Positions 28,081 through 36,828 are shown, counted from the first letter of the stretch. The stretch: 64,000 bases of DNA from Phyllobacterium trifolii (GCF_014192095.1 NZ_JACHXN010000004.1:62001-126000), one strand, 5' to 3'. A program made the numbers and translations. Notes: generated by a model not told the origin, from the letters alone.

Positions 28081-28971
28081 TTACTCAGCAGCAGCTTTCT
28101 TTGGCATTACTTCTGCTGCATAATCATTCATCAGATTAGCTGCAATCTCACCAACGGTGAAACGGTAAGGACCAATTTCCGCCACCGGCGTAACTTCTGC
28201 GGCTGTCCCCGTCAGGAAGCACTGCTCGAAAGTCTCCAGTTCTTCCGGCATGATGGCGCGTTCGACAACTTCATAACCACGGCGCTTGGCCAAATCGATG
28301 ACCGTCCGGCGTGTGATACCGTCGAGGAAGCAATCTGGCGTCGGTGTGTGAAGAACTCCATCCTTGACGAAAAACACGTTCGCGCCAGTCGCTTCGGCGA
28401 CCTGTCCACGCCAATCGAGCATCAGTGCGTCAGCATATCCTTTTGCCTCTGCCGCATGCTTGGAGATCGTGCATATCATATATAGACCCGCTGCCTTGGA
28501 CTTCGATGGCGCGGTTCTTGGGTCAGGACGGCGATATTCCGCGAGATCCAGGCGGATCCCCTTGAGTTTCTGGGCCGGGTCGAAATAACTCGGCCACTGC
28601 CAGATAGAGATGGCGACGTTGATCTTGTTTGCTTGGGCAGAAACGCCCATTGACTCGCTACCGCGCCAGGCTACGGGCCGGACATAGGCATCCTGAAAGC
28701 CTTGTTTGGCCAATAGTTTGCGGCTCGCGTCATTCAGTTCTTCAACGGTATAAGGTATTTTGAAGCCAAGAATGCGGGCAGACTCATGCAGGCGCTCAGT
28801 GTGCTCGTTGAGTTTGAATATTTCACCGCCATAAGCCCGCTCACCCTCAAAAACCGAACTGGCGTAATGCAAGCCATGGGTAAGCACATGGACCTTTGCG
28901 TCCGCCCAGCGAACGAATTCGCCGTTCATCCAGATATAACCTTCAAGCTGGTCGAATGGAACGGATGCCAT
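28081..28971 (-). CDS. ilvE: branched-chain amino acid aminotransferase
   Basis: A 296-residue fold-type IV PLP aminotransferase for the last step of leucine, isoleucine and valine synthesis. HGLHYASSVFEGERAY near the N-terminus and AEATGANVFFVKDG, LDGITRRTVIDLA and CFLTGTAAEVTPV are diagnostic; the Schiff-base lysine lies in the MICTISKHAAEAKGYADALM region. It is the long alphaproteobacterial IlvE type. TGGAGGAAAACATGGCA at the start gives a good ribosome-binding site. Divergent from petP. Confidence 0.94.
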   Translation of the reverse strand: MASVPFDQLEGYIWMNGEFVRWADAKVHVLTHGLHYASSVFEGERAYGGEIFKLNEHTERLHESARILGFKIPYTVEELNDASRKLLAKQGFQDAYVRPVAWRGSESMGVSAQANKINVAISIWQWPSYFDPAQKLKGIRLDLAEYRRPDPRTAPSKSKAAGLYMICTISKHAAEAKGYADALMLDWRGQVAEATGANVFFVKDGVLHTPTPDCFLDGITRRTVIDLAKRRGYEVVERAIMPEELETFEQCFLTGTAAEVTPVAEIGPYRFTVGEIAANLMNDYAAEVMPKKAAAE

Positions 28972-29220
28972 GTTTTCCTCCAGGCGTTTGATTCCTGATA
29001 ATTTTGCGGGTCTGATGTGTCCGCCAACTGGTCCCGATTACCAATTGGTGTACCATTGCCCACCAACACAATAAGCGGTTGAATGAGAAAAATGTCTCAG
29101 ACACGCCTATTGGCTTTGCGTTTAATTCAAAATGGAGCCAACAGCTTGTCAAAAATTATCAGCAGTCTAAAATTAAGTCAACAAGACTGACGTATTTTTC
29201 AACAAGAGCGGGAACACTGT

Positions 29221-29724
29221 ATGAAATCTTATACACCAGAGCGGCATATTGAGACAGCCCTGACCCAAAAAGATGCAAGCCAACTCGATATTATCGAGCT
29301 GTTTTTCTTCGCCTATCGCGACTTCACCGCTGATCCCGACATGATACTGGAAAAGCTTGAATTTGGCCGCGCGCATCACCGCGTGCTGTATTTCATCAAT
29401 CGTAAGCCGGGGATGACCGTCGCGGAATTGCTGGATGTTTTGCAGATCACCAAGCAAAGCCTTGCCCGCGTGCTCAAGCAACTGATCGATACGGATCATG
29501 TGGTTCAGATTACCGGACCTCGCGACAGGCGCCAGCGCGAGCTCTATCCAACACCAAAGGGTCGCGAACTGGCGCTGGAACTAGCTGCACCGCAATCACG
29601 CCGTATTACCAGTGCATTGGAGCAGATCCGTGATTCCGACCGGTCAGTGATCGAGCATTTCCTTAAGGCGATGGTGAATCCCGCTCAATGGCAACAGATC
29701 GACAGTCTGCCGAAGGCAGGATAA
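29221..29724 (+). CDS. petP: MarR-family regulator PetP
   Basis: A 167-residue winged-helix regulator. The DNA-binding core is RVLYFINRKPGMTVAELLDVLQ, TKQSLARVLKQLIDTDHVV and the wing GPRDRRQRELYPT. Immediately followed by an OmpR-type response regulator, the arrangement known as petP-petR in Rhodobacter and annotated the same way in Brucella relatives, where the pair was linked to cytochrome bc1 expression. That functional link here is inferred from gene order. GGGAACACTGT precedes the ATG; no strong Shine-Dalgarno. Confidence 0.82.
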   Translation: MKSYTPERHIETALTQKDASQLDIIELFFFAYRDFTADPDMILEKLEFGRAHHRVLYFINRKPGMTVAELLDVLQITKQSLARVLKQLIDTDHVVQITGPRDRRQRELYPTPKGRELALELAAPQSRRITSALEQIRDSDRSVIEHFLKAMVNPAQWQQIDSLPKAG

Positions 29725-29779
29725 AACAAGTTTTACGAAAAGGGAGGACGAATGTCCGCGAGAAAAGAGGAATACATTG

Positions 29780-30481
29780 GTGAGTGACGAACTGCTGCTT
29801 TCAGACGATGCACCGCACCTGCTCATTGTCGATGACGACACCCGAATTCGAAATCTACTGTCGCAATATCTTACTGGCAGCGGTTTTCGCATTACGGTGG
29901 CTGCCAATGCCGATGAGGCTCGGCGCAAGCTGGCCGGGATCGACTATGATCTTCTGATCCTCGACGTGATGATGCCAGGAGAAAGCGGCGTCGCCCTGAC
30001 CCAGTCGCTGCGTCAGGAAAAGAACGTACCAATACTCATGCTCACGGCGCTCTCGGAGACCGACAGCCGTATTACCGGTCTGGAAGCAGGCGCCGACGAT
30101 TACCTGCCAAAGCCTTTTGATCCGCGAGAGCTGATCCTGCGGATCAACAACATCCTTCGGCGTGGCGCCCCGGCTACACAAGCGAAGATCGAGCAGATTG
30201 TCTTTGGTCCCTACACATTCGTCATTGCGAAGCGTGAACTCAAGCGCTCAGGTGAAATGATCCGACTGACAGACCGTGAGCAGGATATAATGGCAATTTT
30301 CGCTGCACGCGCCGGTGAAACCGTCCCGCGTCACGAATTGACCGGACAGGAAGGCGATGTGGGCGAGCGGACGATCGACGTCCAGATAAACCGCCTGCGC
30401 CGCAAGATTGAAAATGATCCGGCAAACCCAGTTTGGTTGCAGACGGTGCGGGGCGTCGGCTATAAACTAAGCGTGGAGTAG
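29780..30481 (+). CDS. petR: OmpR-family response regulator PetR
   Basis: A 233-residue response regulator. The receiver domain (about 13-125) has the acidic pair VDDD, phospho-acceptor D62 in LILDVMMPGESG, the switch T in MLTALSE and the lysine in LPKPFD; the C-terminal winged helix (about 140-230) has RLTDREQDIMAIF and ERTIDVQINRLRRKIENDP. The start is GTG at 29780 after AGAGGAATACATTG; a TTG three bases upstream is equally in frame. It lies 55 bases after petP and 39 before the kinase gene, so the three genes are probably an operon. Confidence 0.9.
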   Translation: MSDELLLSDDAPHLLIVDDDTRIRNLLSQYLTGSGFRITVAANADEARRKLAGIDYDLLILDVMMPGESGVALTQSLRQEKNVPILMLTALSETDSRITGLEAGADDYLPKPFDPRELILRINNILRRGAPATQAKIEQIVFGPYTFVIAKRELKRSGEMIRLTDREQDIMAIFAARAGETVPRHELTGQEGDVGERTIDVQINRLRRKIENDPANPVWLQTVRGVGYKLSVE

Positions 30482-30520
30482 CGATCCGCCCATTTCAATG
30501 CGCAAGCGGATACTGGATAG

Positions 30521-31933
30521 ATGGCACCGACGGATACCGCGAAACGCGCATTGGCAGTCAGGAAGCGCCACTGGCGGCGTCGACGAAGCACATTGCTGGG
30601 CCCTTGGCGAAAGTTCACGCGCTGGTTAGCGCACTGGATGCCCAAGCGGCTCTACGCACGCTCACTGATTATCATCATCGCCCCCATGGTCTTGTTGCAA
30701 TCGCTAATCGCCTTTGTCTTCATGGAGCGCCACTGGCAGACGGTGACACAACGCCTTTCGACGGCCGTTGTGCGCGACATTGCCGGTATCATCGATCTCA
30801 TGGAGACTTATCCTCAAGATCCAGCCTATGAAAACCTGATCCGCATTTCGCGTGAAAGATTATCGCTCAATATTTCAATCCTGCCCGCCGATCCGCTGCC
30901 CGCACCTGGCCCCAAACCCTTCTTCTCAATTCTCGATAGTATTCTGAGCGAAGAGATCACCAAGCAGATCAACCGCCCGTTCTGGATCGACACGATCGGC
31001 GATTCCGATCTGGTGGAAATCCGCATCCAGCTCGACAACAAAGTCCTGCGGGTCTTTGCACGCCGCAGCCAAGCCTATGCATCCAACACGCTGATATTCC
31101 TTGTCTGGATGGCGGGTTCCGCCCTCGTTTTGCTTGCCATCGCTATCCTTTTCCTGCGTAACCAGATCAAGCCAATTCAACAGCTTGCCACCGCCGCCGA
31201 TAGTTTCGGCAAGGGCCGTGCCGGCCCCCCAGATTTCAAACCGCGCGGTGCGGAAGAGGTACGCAGGGCCGGCGCAGCTTTTATCGTCATGCGCGAGCGT
31301 ATTGAGCGGCAAATCGAGCAGCGCACAACGATGTTGAGCGGCGTCAGCCATGACCTGCGCACGATCCTGACCCGCTTCAAGCTCCAGCTCGCTCTCGTCA
31401 GCAACAGGGTCGACACGGAAGCTATGGAGCAGGACATCGAAGATATGCAGTCGATGCTGGAGGGCTATCTCGCCTTTGCTCGCAGCGAGGCAGAGGAAGA
31501 GACCGGCAACTTCAATCTGGAGCGGTTATTTGGCAAGCTGAAGGAAGAAGGAATCCTTCTCGAACGCGGCTTCACATCGAAAATCCGCGGTGAGCCGGAA
31601 ATACAGGTTAGGCCGAATGCGTTCTCCCGCCTGATTTCCAATCTGGTATCGAATTCATTCCGCTACGCGAAAAACGTCTCCGTTGCTGCGGATCACCGTG
31701 ACGGATGGCTGACCATAACGATCGACGACGATGGGCCAGGGATACGGAGGGAAATGCGTGATGAGGTGTTCAAGCCATTCTTCCGGCTAGATGAAGCACG
31801 TAATCAGGATTCAAGCGGAACAGGACTGGGCCTCGCAATAGCACTGGATATCGCCCGCAGTCATGGCGGGGACATTATCCTCGATGACAGCCCCGCCGGT
31901 GGCTTGAGGGCAGTTGTCAGGATTCCCGCCTAG
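30521..31933 (+). CDS. EnvZ-like sensor histidine kinase
   Basis: A 470-residue inner-membrane kinase, the presumed partner of PetR. A long basic N-terminus (1-45) precedes TM1 (about 48-68); a periplasmic domain of about 120 residues; TM2 (190-212); a HAMP domain; the H-box SGVSHDLRTILTRFKL with phospho-acceptor H277; then N-box NLVSNSFRYA, G1 DDDGPGI, F-box FKPFFRLD and G2 GTGLGLAIA. The proline usually found five residues after the histidine is isoleucine here. The basic N-terminal stretch may mean that a later start is used. Confidence 0.9.
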   Translation: MAPTDTAKRALAVRKRHWRRRRSTLLGPWRKFTRWLAHWMPKRLYARSLIIIIAPMVLLQSLIAFVFMERHWQTVTQRLSTAVVRDIAGIIDLMETYPQDPAYENLIRISRERLSLNISILPADPLPAPGPKPFFSILDSILSEEITKQINRPFWIDTIGDSDLVEIRIQLDNKVLRVFARRSQAYASNTLIFLVWMAGSALVLLAIAILFLRNQIKPIQQLATAADSFGKGRAGPPDFKPRGAEEVRRAGAAFIVMRERIERQIEQRTTMLSGVSHDLRTILTRFKLQLALVSNRVDTEAMEQDIEDMQSMLEGYLAFARSEAEEETGNFNLERLFGKLKEEGILLERGFTSKIRGEPEIQVRPNAFSRLISNLVSNSFRYAKNVSVAADHRDGWLTITIDDDGPGIRREMRDEVFKPFFRLDEARNQDSSGTGLGLAIALDIARSHGGDIILDDSPAGGLRAVVRIPA

Positions 31934-32250
31934 GCAGCATGTTCGCCAATGAGCGTTTGGTTCTTCCCAACTACTGTTTCCGCGCACGTCTGCACACCGC
32001 GAAGATAGAGCGCGCATGTGGTGCGAAGCATCGAGGCAAAATTCGGAATCTCTCCTTGCGCCTGCAGAGCCTCGTCATAAAGAGTGGAGATGAACCGCGG
32101 TGTGGTCATATTCTGGCTCTCGGCAATCTCATCGAGTAGTTTCCAGAACGTTGCCTCGAGTTGAATGCTCGTCGAATGTCCGCCAATGCGTACAGAACGA
32201 TTGATCTGCCGATAGCCTTGCGGATCCTGTTCTGCAAATACTTTACACAT
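31930..32250 (-). CDS. ribbon-helix-helix DNA-binding protein (RHH_4-like)
   Basis: A 106-residue small regulator. The ribbon-helix-helix core is RSVRIGGHSTSIQLEATFWKLL with a following helix EIAESQNMTTPRFISTLYDEA, matching the aryl-sulfate-sulfotransferase-associated RHH_4 family common in Hyphomicrobiales. The C-terminus has a second helical segment with LRTTCALYLRG. GGGAGG eight bases before the ATG at 32250 sets the start. It overlaps the kinase stop by four bases on the other strand, and a long dyad lies upstream, suggesting self-regulation. No toxin gene adjoins it. Confidence 0.83.
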   Translation of the reverse strand: MCKVFAEQDPQGYRQINRSVRIGGHSTSIQLEATFWKLLDEIAESQNMTTPRFISTLYDEALQAQGEIPNFASMLRTTCALYLRGVQTCAETVVGKNQTLIGEHAA

Positions 32251-32290
32251 TCCAAGAACCTCCCTTCCATAGCGCCTGATGATGCTCGCC

Positions 32291-32324
32291 ACTGATGCGC
32301 AAAGGTGGTATTTTGCGCATCAGT
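32291..32324. promoter_or_regulatory. 13-bp perfect inverted repeat upstream of the RHH gene
   Basis: ACTGATGCGCAAA (32291-32303) and TTTGCGCATCAGT (32312-32324) flank GGTGGTAT, 41 bases before the RHH ATG. Related half-sites CCTGATG (32275) and CATCAGG (32326) flank it. No T run follows; an operator is more likely than a terminator. Confidence 0.6.
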
Positions 32325-32470
32325 GCATCAGGGGCGAAAATTATTCCGCTCGTATCGCGGTGTGGTAGCCGATTGCCACCACTTCTGTTCTCCCAAGCTC
32401 ATAATCGCCGACAAGCCCTGACACTGCAACAATAGTTTTCGGGCGGCGTATCGTTCGTTAGGAGGAGCTA

Positions 32471-32866
32471 TTGGCAAAAGCCATTCATTCCATGATCCGT
32501 GTTCTCGACGAAGAGAAGTCGAGATCGTTCTATAAGTCTGCATTCAGTCTGGACGTAGCGGACAGGCTCGAGTTCGACAATTTCACCCTGGTCTATTTGC
32601 GCAACAGCGAGACGGATTTCGAACTTGAACTGACCATCAACAAGGGGCGCACCGAGCCCTACGATCTTGGCGATGGCTATGGCCATCTGGCCTTTAGCGT
32701 CGATGATCTAGACGCCGAGCACGTTCGCATGAAGGCACAGCAACTCAAGATACGCGATATCGTGGAATTCAAGCGCGAAGGCACAATGCTGGCTCGGTTC
32801 TTTTTCGTCGAAGATCCGGATGGCTACAAGATCGAGGTTTTGGAACGACAAGGCCGGTATTTGTAA
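32471..32866 (+). CDS. lactoylglutathione lyase-like VOC protein
   Basis: A 131-residue VOC-fold protein resembling glyoxalase I. MIRVLDEEKSRSFYKSAFSLDV starts the first module and GDGYGHLAFSVDDLDAEHVRM the second, ending FFFVEDPDGYKIEVLER; H, E and E positions match the metal ligands of the glyoxalase I group, but the first-module histidine is at AIHSM. Start is TTG at 32471 directly behind GGAGGAGC, a strong site. Possible role in methylglyoxal detoxification; a different VOC activity cannot be excluded. Confidence 0.85.
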   Translation: MAKAIHSMIRVLDEEKSRSFYKSAFSLDVADRLEFDNFTLVYLRNSETDFELELTINKGRTEPYDLGDGYGHLAFSVDDLDAEHVRMKAQQLKIRDIVEFKREGTMLARFFFVEDPDGYKIEVLERQGRYL

Positions 32867-32962
32867 TACCGGCCAATGGCGTTGGAGGAACGCCATCAGC
32901 CAGCAAGGGCATCTGACGGAAATTCCCGCCGGAATGCCGATAGCAAGCAAGGGAGGAAGTCC

Positions 32963-33535
32963 ATGGTTACCATCTTCAACCGCAAGGCGGCGGCACCGGA
33001 TACGCCGGAACCAATTGAAAAACAAGGATTATCGCGACGTGATCTGTTGAAAGGCGGTACGGTCAGCCTCGGCGCCATTCTCGTCATCAGCGGCAGTTCG
33101 ATTATCCATCCACAATTCGCCTGGGGTCTCGAGACATCCAATCTCAAACCAGAAACAATGGCGACTCTGATCCAGCTGGCGCGCGATATCTATCCGCACG
33201 ACCATATTCCGGACCGCTTCTATGCCATCGCAGTCAAGCCCTACGACGCCAAGACAGGAGAGGACCCCAAAACCAAGAAGATGATCGAGGACGGCATTGC
33301 CGATCTCGACAAGCGGGCCGGTAAAGACGGCTATATCGGTCTCGGATGGGAAGATGACCGGCTGGCGATCCTTCGAAAAGTCGAAGACACGCCTTTCTTT
33401 CAAACAGTTCGCGGCGGACTTGTCACTGGCCTCTACAATCAGGAGGAGATCTGGCCGCTGTTTGGCTATGAGGGCGAGTCCTATTCGAAGGGCGGCTACA
33501 TCGCCCGCGGCTTCGGTGACATCGAATGGCTGTGA
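32963..33535 (+). CDS. gluconate 2-dehydrogenase subunit 3-like protein with Tat signal
   Basis: A 190-residue small subunit. A twin-arginine signal (LSRRDLLKGGTVSLGAILVISG, about 25-46) targets folded export. The mature part has the subunit-3 pattern TMATLIQLARDIYPHD and ends with RGFGDIEWL. GGGAGGAAGTCC precedes the ATG at 32963, so the longer upstream frame is rejected. It is followed by the GMC flavoprotein 45 bases on. The usual role is to carry the cofactor-loaded large subunit through the Tat pore (known for the family). Confidence 0.87.
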   Translation: MVTIFNRKAAAPDTPEPIEKQGLSRRDLLKGGTVSLGAILVISGSSIIHPQFAWGLETSNLKPETMATLIQLARDIYPHDHIPDRFYAIAVKPYDAKTGEDPKTKKMIEDGIADLDKRAGKDGYIGLGWEDDRLAILRKVEDTPFFQTVRGGLVTGLYNQEEIWPLFGYEGESYSKGGYIARGFGDIEWL

Positions 33536-33580
33536 ACAGCACGCGCAATCAAAGAACTTTCAAGCTAATGGGAGGAAACC

Positions 33581-35152
33581 ATGGCTGCACCTTTTGATCT
33601 TAAGGACGACAGTGTCGTCGTCATCATAGGTTCTGGCGCGGGCGGCGGAACGCTCGGCAACGAACTTGCACAAAAAGGCATTGATGTCGTTATTCTAGAG
33701 GCTGGTGCCCGCCACGAATATGAAGACTTCACCAACAATGAGTGGGACAGTTTCGGTCAGCTTGCCTGGGTCGACAAACGGACTACTTCCGGGGATTGGC
33801 GTGTCGCCAAGGATTTTCCCAATCTTCCCGCGTGGATCGTCAAATCCGTCGGCGGATCGACGACCCACTGGGCTGGTGCTTCTCTGCGTTTTCAAGACCA
33901 TGAATTCAAAGCGCTTACCCACTATGGCAAAGTAAAAGGCGCAAGCCTGCTCGATTGGCCTGTCACCTTGGCAGAGCTTGAGCCTTACTATGCCAAAGCG
34001 GAAGACAAGATGGGCGTAACCCGCACCAACGGGATTGCAGGTCTGCCAGGCAACAATAATTTCAAAGTACTCAAAGCCGGTGCTGACAAGCTTGGCTATA
34101 AGGAGTGCCATACGGGCAATATGGCGATCAACTCCGCCGAGCGCGACGATCGCATGTCGTGCCAGCAAACCGGATTCTGCTTCCAGGGCTGCAAGTGGGG
34201 CGCAAAGTGGTCGACACTCTATACGGAAATTCCAAAAGGCGAAAAGACCGGCAAGCTTGAAGTTCGTCCTAATTCCATGGCCCAGAAGATCGAACACGAC
34301 AAGAGCGGCAAGGTGACTGGCGTTCTCTACACAGATAAAGATGGCAAGCAGCAATTGCAGAAGGCTCGTATCGTCGCCGTTGCCGGCAATTCGATAGAAA
34401 GCCCACGCCTGCTACTCAATTCCGAATCAAACATGTTCCCCAACGGTCTTGCCAATTCATCCGGTCAGGTGGGGCGGAATTATATGCGCCATACGACCGG
34501 ATCGGTATACGGCATATTCGAAAAACCGGTTCACATGTATCGCGGGACGACCATGGCAGGCATTATTCGCGATGAGGCCCGCCACGATCCTTCACGGGGA
34601 TTTGTCGGCGGTTATGAAATGGAAACATTGTCGCTTGGCCTCCCGTTCATGGCAGCCTTTCTCGATCCCGGTGGTTGGGGACGCTCTTTCACTTCAGCGC
34701 TCGACCAATACGTCAATATGGCCGGTCTATGGATCGTTGGTGAGGACATGCCGCAGGAAGACAACCGGATCACCTTGCACAAGGACGAGAAGGACAAGTA
34801 CGGCCTGCCCATCGCCAATGTGAACTTCAGTGATCACTCGAACGACATTGCCATGCGGAATCACGCTTATGAACAGGGTAAGGCTCTATATGAGGCTATT
34901 GGCGCAACCCGCGTCTTCCCGACGCCGCCTTACCCGTCGACGCATAATCTTGGAACAAATCGCATGAGCGAAAAAGCGAAAGATGGAGTGGTAAACAAGC
35001 ACGGCCAAAGTCACGACATCAAGAATCTGTTCGTGTCCGATGGCAGCCAGTTCACTACAGGCGGTGCCGAAAACCCGACGCTTACGATTGTCAGTCTTGC
35101 AATTCGCCAAGCAGACTACATTGCCAAGGAGATGGCCGCGAAAACGATCTAG
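33581..35152 (+). CDS. GMC-family flavoprotein dehydrogenase, gluconate-2-dehydrogenase-like
   Basis: A 523-residue FAD oxidoreductase. The Rossmann motif IIGSGAGGGTLGNELA (15-30), the GMC segment VKSVGGSTTHWAGASLRF, SCQQTGFCFQGCKWGAKWS with several cysteines, and the C-terminal catalytic HNLGTNRM plus NPTLTIVSLAIRQAD are present. There is no signal peptide of its own, consistent with hitchhiking on the Tat subunit upstream. The third, cytochrome-c subunit of classic gluconate dehydrogenases is not in the window, so the electron acceptor is unknown. Substrate: a sugar acid or sugar alcohol, uncertain. Confidence 0.9.
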   Translation: MAAPFDLKDDSVVVIIGSGAGGGTLGNELAQKGIDVVILEAGARHEYEDFTNNEWDSFGQLAWVDKRTTSGDWRVAKDFPNLPAWIVKSVGGSTTHWAGASLRFQDHEFKALTHYGKVKGASLLDWPVTLAELEPYYAKAEDKMGVTRTNGIAGLPGNNNFKVLKAGADKLGYKECHTGNMAINSAERDDRMSCQQTGFCFQGCKWGAKWSTLYTEIPKGEKTGKLEVRPNSMAQKIEHDKSGKVTGVLYTDKDGKQQLQKARIVAVAGNSIESPRLLLNSESNMFPNGLANSSGQVGRNYMRHTTGSVYGIFEKPVHMYRGTTMAGIIRDEARHDPSRGFVGGYEMETLSLGLPFMAAFLDPGGWGRSFTSALDQYVNMAGLWIVGEDMPQEDNRITLHKDEKDKYGLPIANVNFSDHSNDIAMRNHAYEQGKALYEAIGATRVFPTPPYPSTHNLGTNRMSEKAKDGVVNKHGQSHDIKNLFVSDGSQFTTGGAENPTLTIVSLAIRQADYIAKEMAAKTI

Positions 35153-35183
35153 CGTAGAATCCTCCCGGCGGCATGACCGCTGA

Positions 35184-35218
35184 ACCATACCATCGCATTC
35201 CGTGCGATGGTATGGTTC
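35184..35218. terminator. 15-bp perfect stem-loop between GMC and CsaA genes
   Basis: AACCATACCATCGCA and its complement pair fully around TTCCG, followed by CTCTATTG. It lies between two convergent genes and likely ends both transcripts. Confidence 0.8.
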
Positions 35219-35226
35219 TCTATTGT

Positions 35227-35574
35227 CTAAAAGAGCTTGCCGCCGTTCGGCACGGGTTTGCTGATTGCGGCAAGGACGACGGCACCTTCTTCATCCGGAA
35301 AACCCAGCGTCAACACTTCGGACATGAACGGCCCGATTTGGCGCGGCGGGAAATTGACCACCGCAATAACCTGTCGGCCCTTGAGCTCTTCCAATGGGTA
35401 GTGCTTGGTGATTTGAGCTGATGATTTTTTGATCCCGATCTCGGGACCAAAATCGATCTTCAGCTTGAATGCGGGCTTGCGTGCTTCGGGAAAGGTTTCG
35501 GCTTCAACGATTGTACCGATGCGGATATCCACTTTCTCGAAATCATCAAAGGTAATTGTGGCCACGCTGTTCAT
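35227..35574 (-). CDS. csaA: CsaA-type tRNA-binding domain protein
   Basis: A 115-residue OB-fold protein of the EMAP/Myf tRNA-binding group, dimeric in characterised members and with export-chaperone activity in Bacillus Csa[45 protein letters not shown] and [23 protein letters not shown] are the family blocks. The ATG at 35574 gives a full-length protein; the upstream frame of 75 residues overlaps the ybjN gene and is rejected. It follows ybjN by 14 bases on the same strand. Confidence 0.9.
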   Translation of the reverse strand: MNSVATITFDDFEKVDIRIGTIVEAETFPEARKPAFKLKIDFGPEIGIKKSSAQITKHYPLEELKGRQVIAVVNFPPRQIGPFMSEVLTLGFPDEEGAVVLAAISKPVPNGGKLF

Positions 35575-35588
35575 CCTGAATGATTGTC

Positions 35589-36089
35589 TCAGGCCGAGCC
35601 TACTGTCTCGAACAGGATGCTGTCGAGCGATTCCCGGGCCGTCGAACCAGACCAGACAACGAACTGGAATGCTTGGAAATAGGTTTCGCAGGCATCGAGC
35701 GCACTGGAAAGCAGCACTTCGACCTGTTTGCTCGTGGGCTCGGCACCACCAGACAACAGCAGCGACTGACGATACATAACCGCGCCCTCCTGCCGCCAAA
35801 GATCAAAATGCCCCATGAGAAGCTGTTCGTTGATCAACGACAGCAAACGCATCACTTCATTGACCCGCGGCTCGCTGATCGCGATGTCGAAGGCGCAGGC
35901 CAAATGGAGCGCCTCGAAATCTTCCATCCACGAGAAGGAAATCTGATAATCGGTCCAGCTTCCCTCTACCGTTATGGCAATCTCGTCTTCTCCAGTGCGC
36001 TCGAATGCCCACTCATTGGCATGGGCCACATGCTCGATCACATCAACTGGATGTAAATCGCGCGCAATCTCTATTTCCAGAAGGCTCAT
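35589..36089 (-). CDS. YbjN domain-containing protein
   Basis: A 166-residue protein with the type-III-chaperone-like YbjN fold. [50 protein letters not shown] and [22 protein letters not shown] are its conserved blocks. YbjN proteins affect stress tolerance, but no activity is known. Two ATGs are close: 36089 has AGGT at suitable spacing; 36095 is the alternative. First gene of the ybjN-csaA pair. Confidence 0.87.
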   Translation of the reverse strand: MSLLEIEIARDLHPVDVIEHVAHANEWAFERTGEDEIAITVEGSWTDYQISFSWMEDFEALHLACAFDIAISEPRVNEVMRLLSLINEQLLMGHFDLWRQEGAVMYRQSLLLSGGAEPTSKQVEVLLSSALDACETYFQAFQFVVWSGSTARESLDSILFETVGSA

Positions 36090-36109
36090 TGCCATTACCT
36101 GCTAAATCG

Positions 36110-36584
36110 AATCTCGTATGAAGCTGCGGGGACACAGCGAACCAACCCAGAGGACACCAAACGCTTAGACCCAATGAACAGGCAGAACGCGCCAGCCGGG
36201 CCGCGGCAACAAACCTTGATAACCGCTACATGATCGCCGAAACGAATCATGCTGTAATTTCAGTGTATTGATGCTGAGTCTGAGCGCCAGTCCCCTTTTG
36301 GTCGAATGGTGGGAATGGATGTGGACAGAAGTTCGGAAAAAGATTCACGAGCTGCCTTTAACTGACTCTAAGACAACGATTTTCGGCGATTTCCACCTGT
36401 TGATAAATACTTAAGATTTATTTTGGGGATAGGCACAAGGAGCATCGAAATATCGGGTAAAGGGCAACCTGATCCCAACGTCGTTCCGCCGGCAAGCATC
36501 GAGCCTGTCGTCAAGCGTTCGTCATATCTCCGATATCCACATCATCTAGATTACCTATACCGTGTAACGCAACAGGAGGTGGCG
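36110..36584. other. 475-base stretch without a supported gene
   Basis: Lies between divergent ybjN and the 57-residue gene. It is AT-rich around 36360-36430 and contains one DnaA-box-like TGTTGATAA near 36400. I see no hairpin, tRNA or coding frame that can be defended. It probably holds the two promoters. Confidence 0.35.
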
Positions 36585-36758
36585 ATGACAAGCGAGCCAA
36601 ATACGAAGGTAACCGCAACTCAGAAAAATGATGATGGACGGTGGTATTATGTGATTACCATCGATCAAGAAGAGGGAAACAAAGTGGGGCCCTACGACAC
36701 CCAAGAAGCCGCGATCGCTGCAGGCGAGCAAAAATTGGCGGAAAGCGGTAACGCCTAA
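36585..36758 (+). CDS. small conserved-looking protein, 57 residues
   Basis: A short acidic, soluble protein: a polar N-terminus followed by DGRWYYVITIDQEEGNKVGPYDT and an EAAIAAGEQKLAE helix. The beta-beta-alpha look resembles single-module domains of the DUF2188/DUF1508 kind, but I cannot name it. AGGAGGTGGCG before the ATG at 36585 is the strongest ribosome-binding site in the area, so translation is likely. A perfect terminator follows at 36796. Confidence 0.7.
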   Translation: MTSEPNTKVTATQKNDDGRWYYVITIDQEEGNKVGPYDTQEAAIAAGEQKLAESGNA

Positions 36759-36795
36759 AGCACTGGATTGAAACTAAACCCGCAATTGCCGTTAG

Positions 36796-36828
36796 GATAC
36801 CGAACAAGCTTCGTGCTTGTTCGGTATC
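36796..36828. terminator. 14-bp stem-loop shared by two convergent genes
   Basis: GATACCGAACAAGC and GCTTGTTCGGTATC pair around TTCGT, followed on the plus strand by AGGCTTTCTT. The right arm touches the stop codon of the UbiK gene. Confidence 0.85.

Noticed and set aside
32250-32866. RHH gene plus VOC gene as a toxin-antitoxin pair
   Set aside because: The genes are divergent, and the second is a clear VOC enzyme with no toxin signature.
36370-36430. Possible replication origin (AT-rich stretch with a DnaA-box-like TGTTGATAA)
   Set aside because: Only one imperfect box, and neighbours (ybjN, ubiK, lgt) are not those of a rhizobial chromosome origin.
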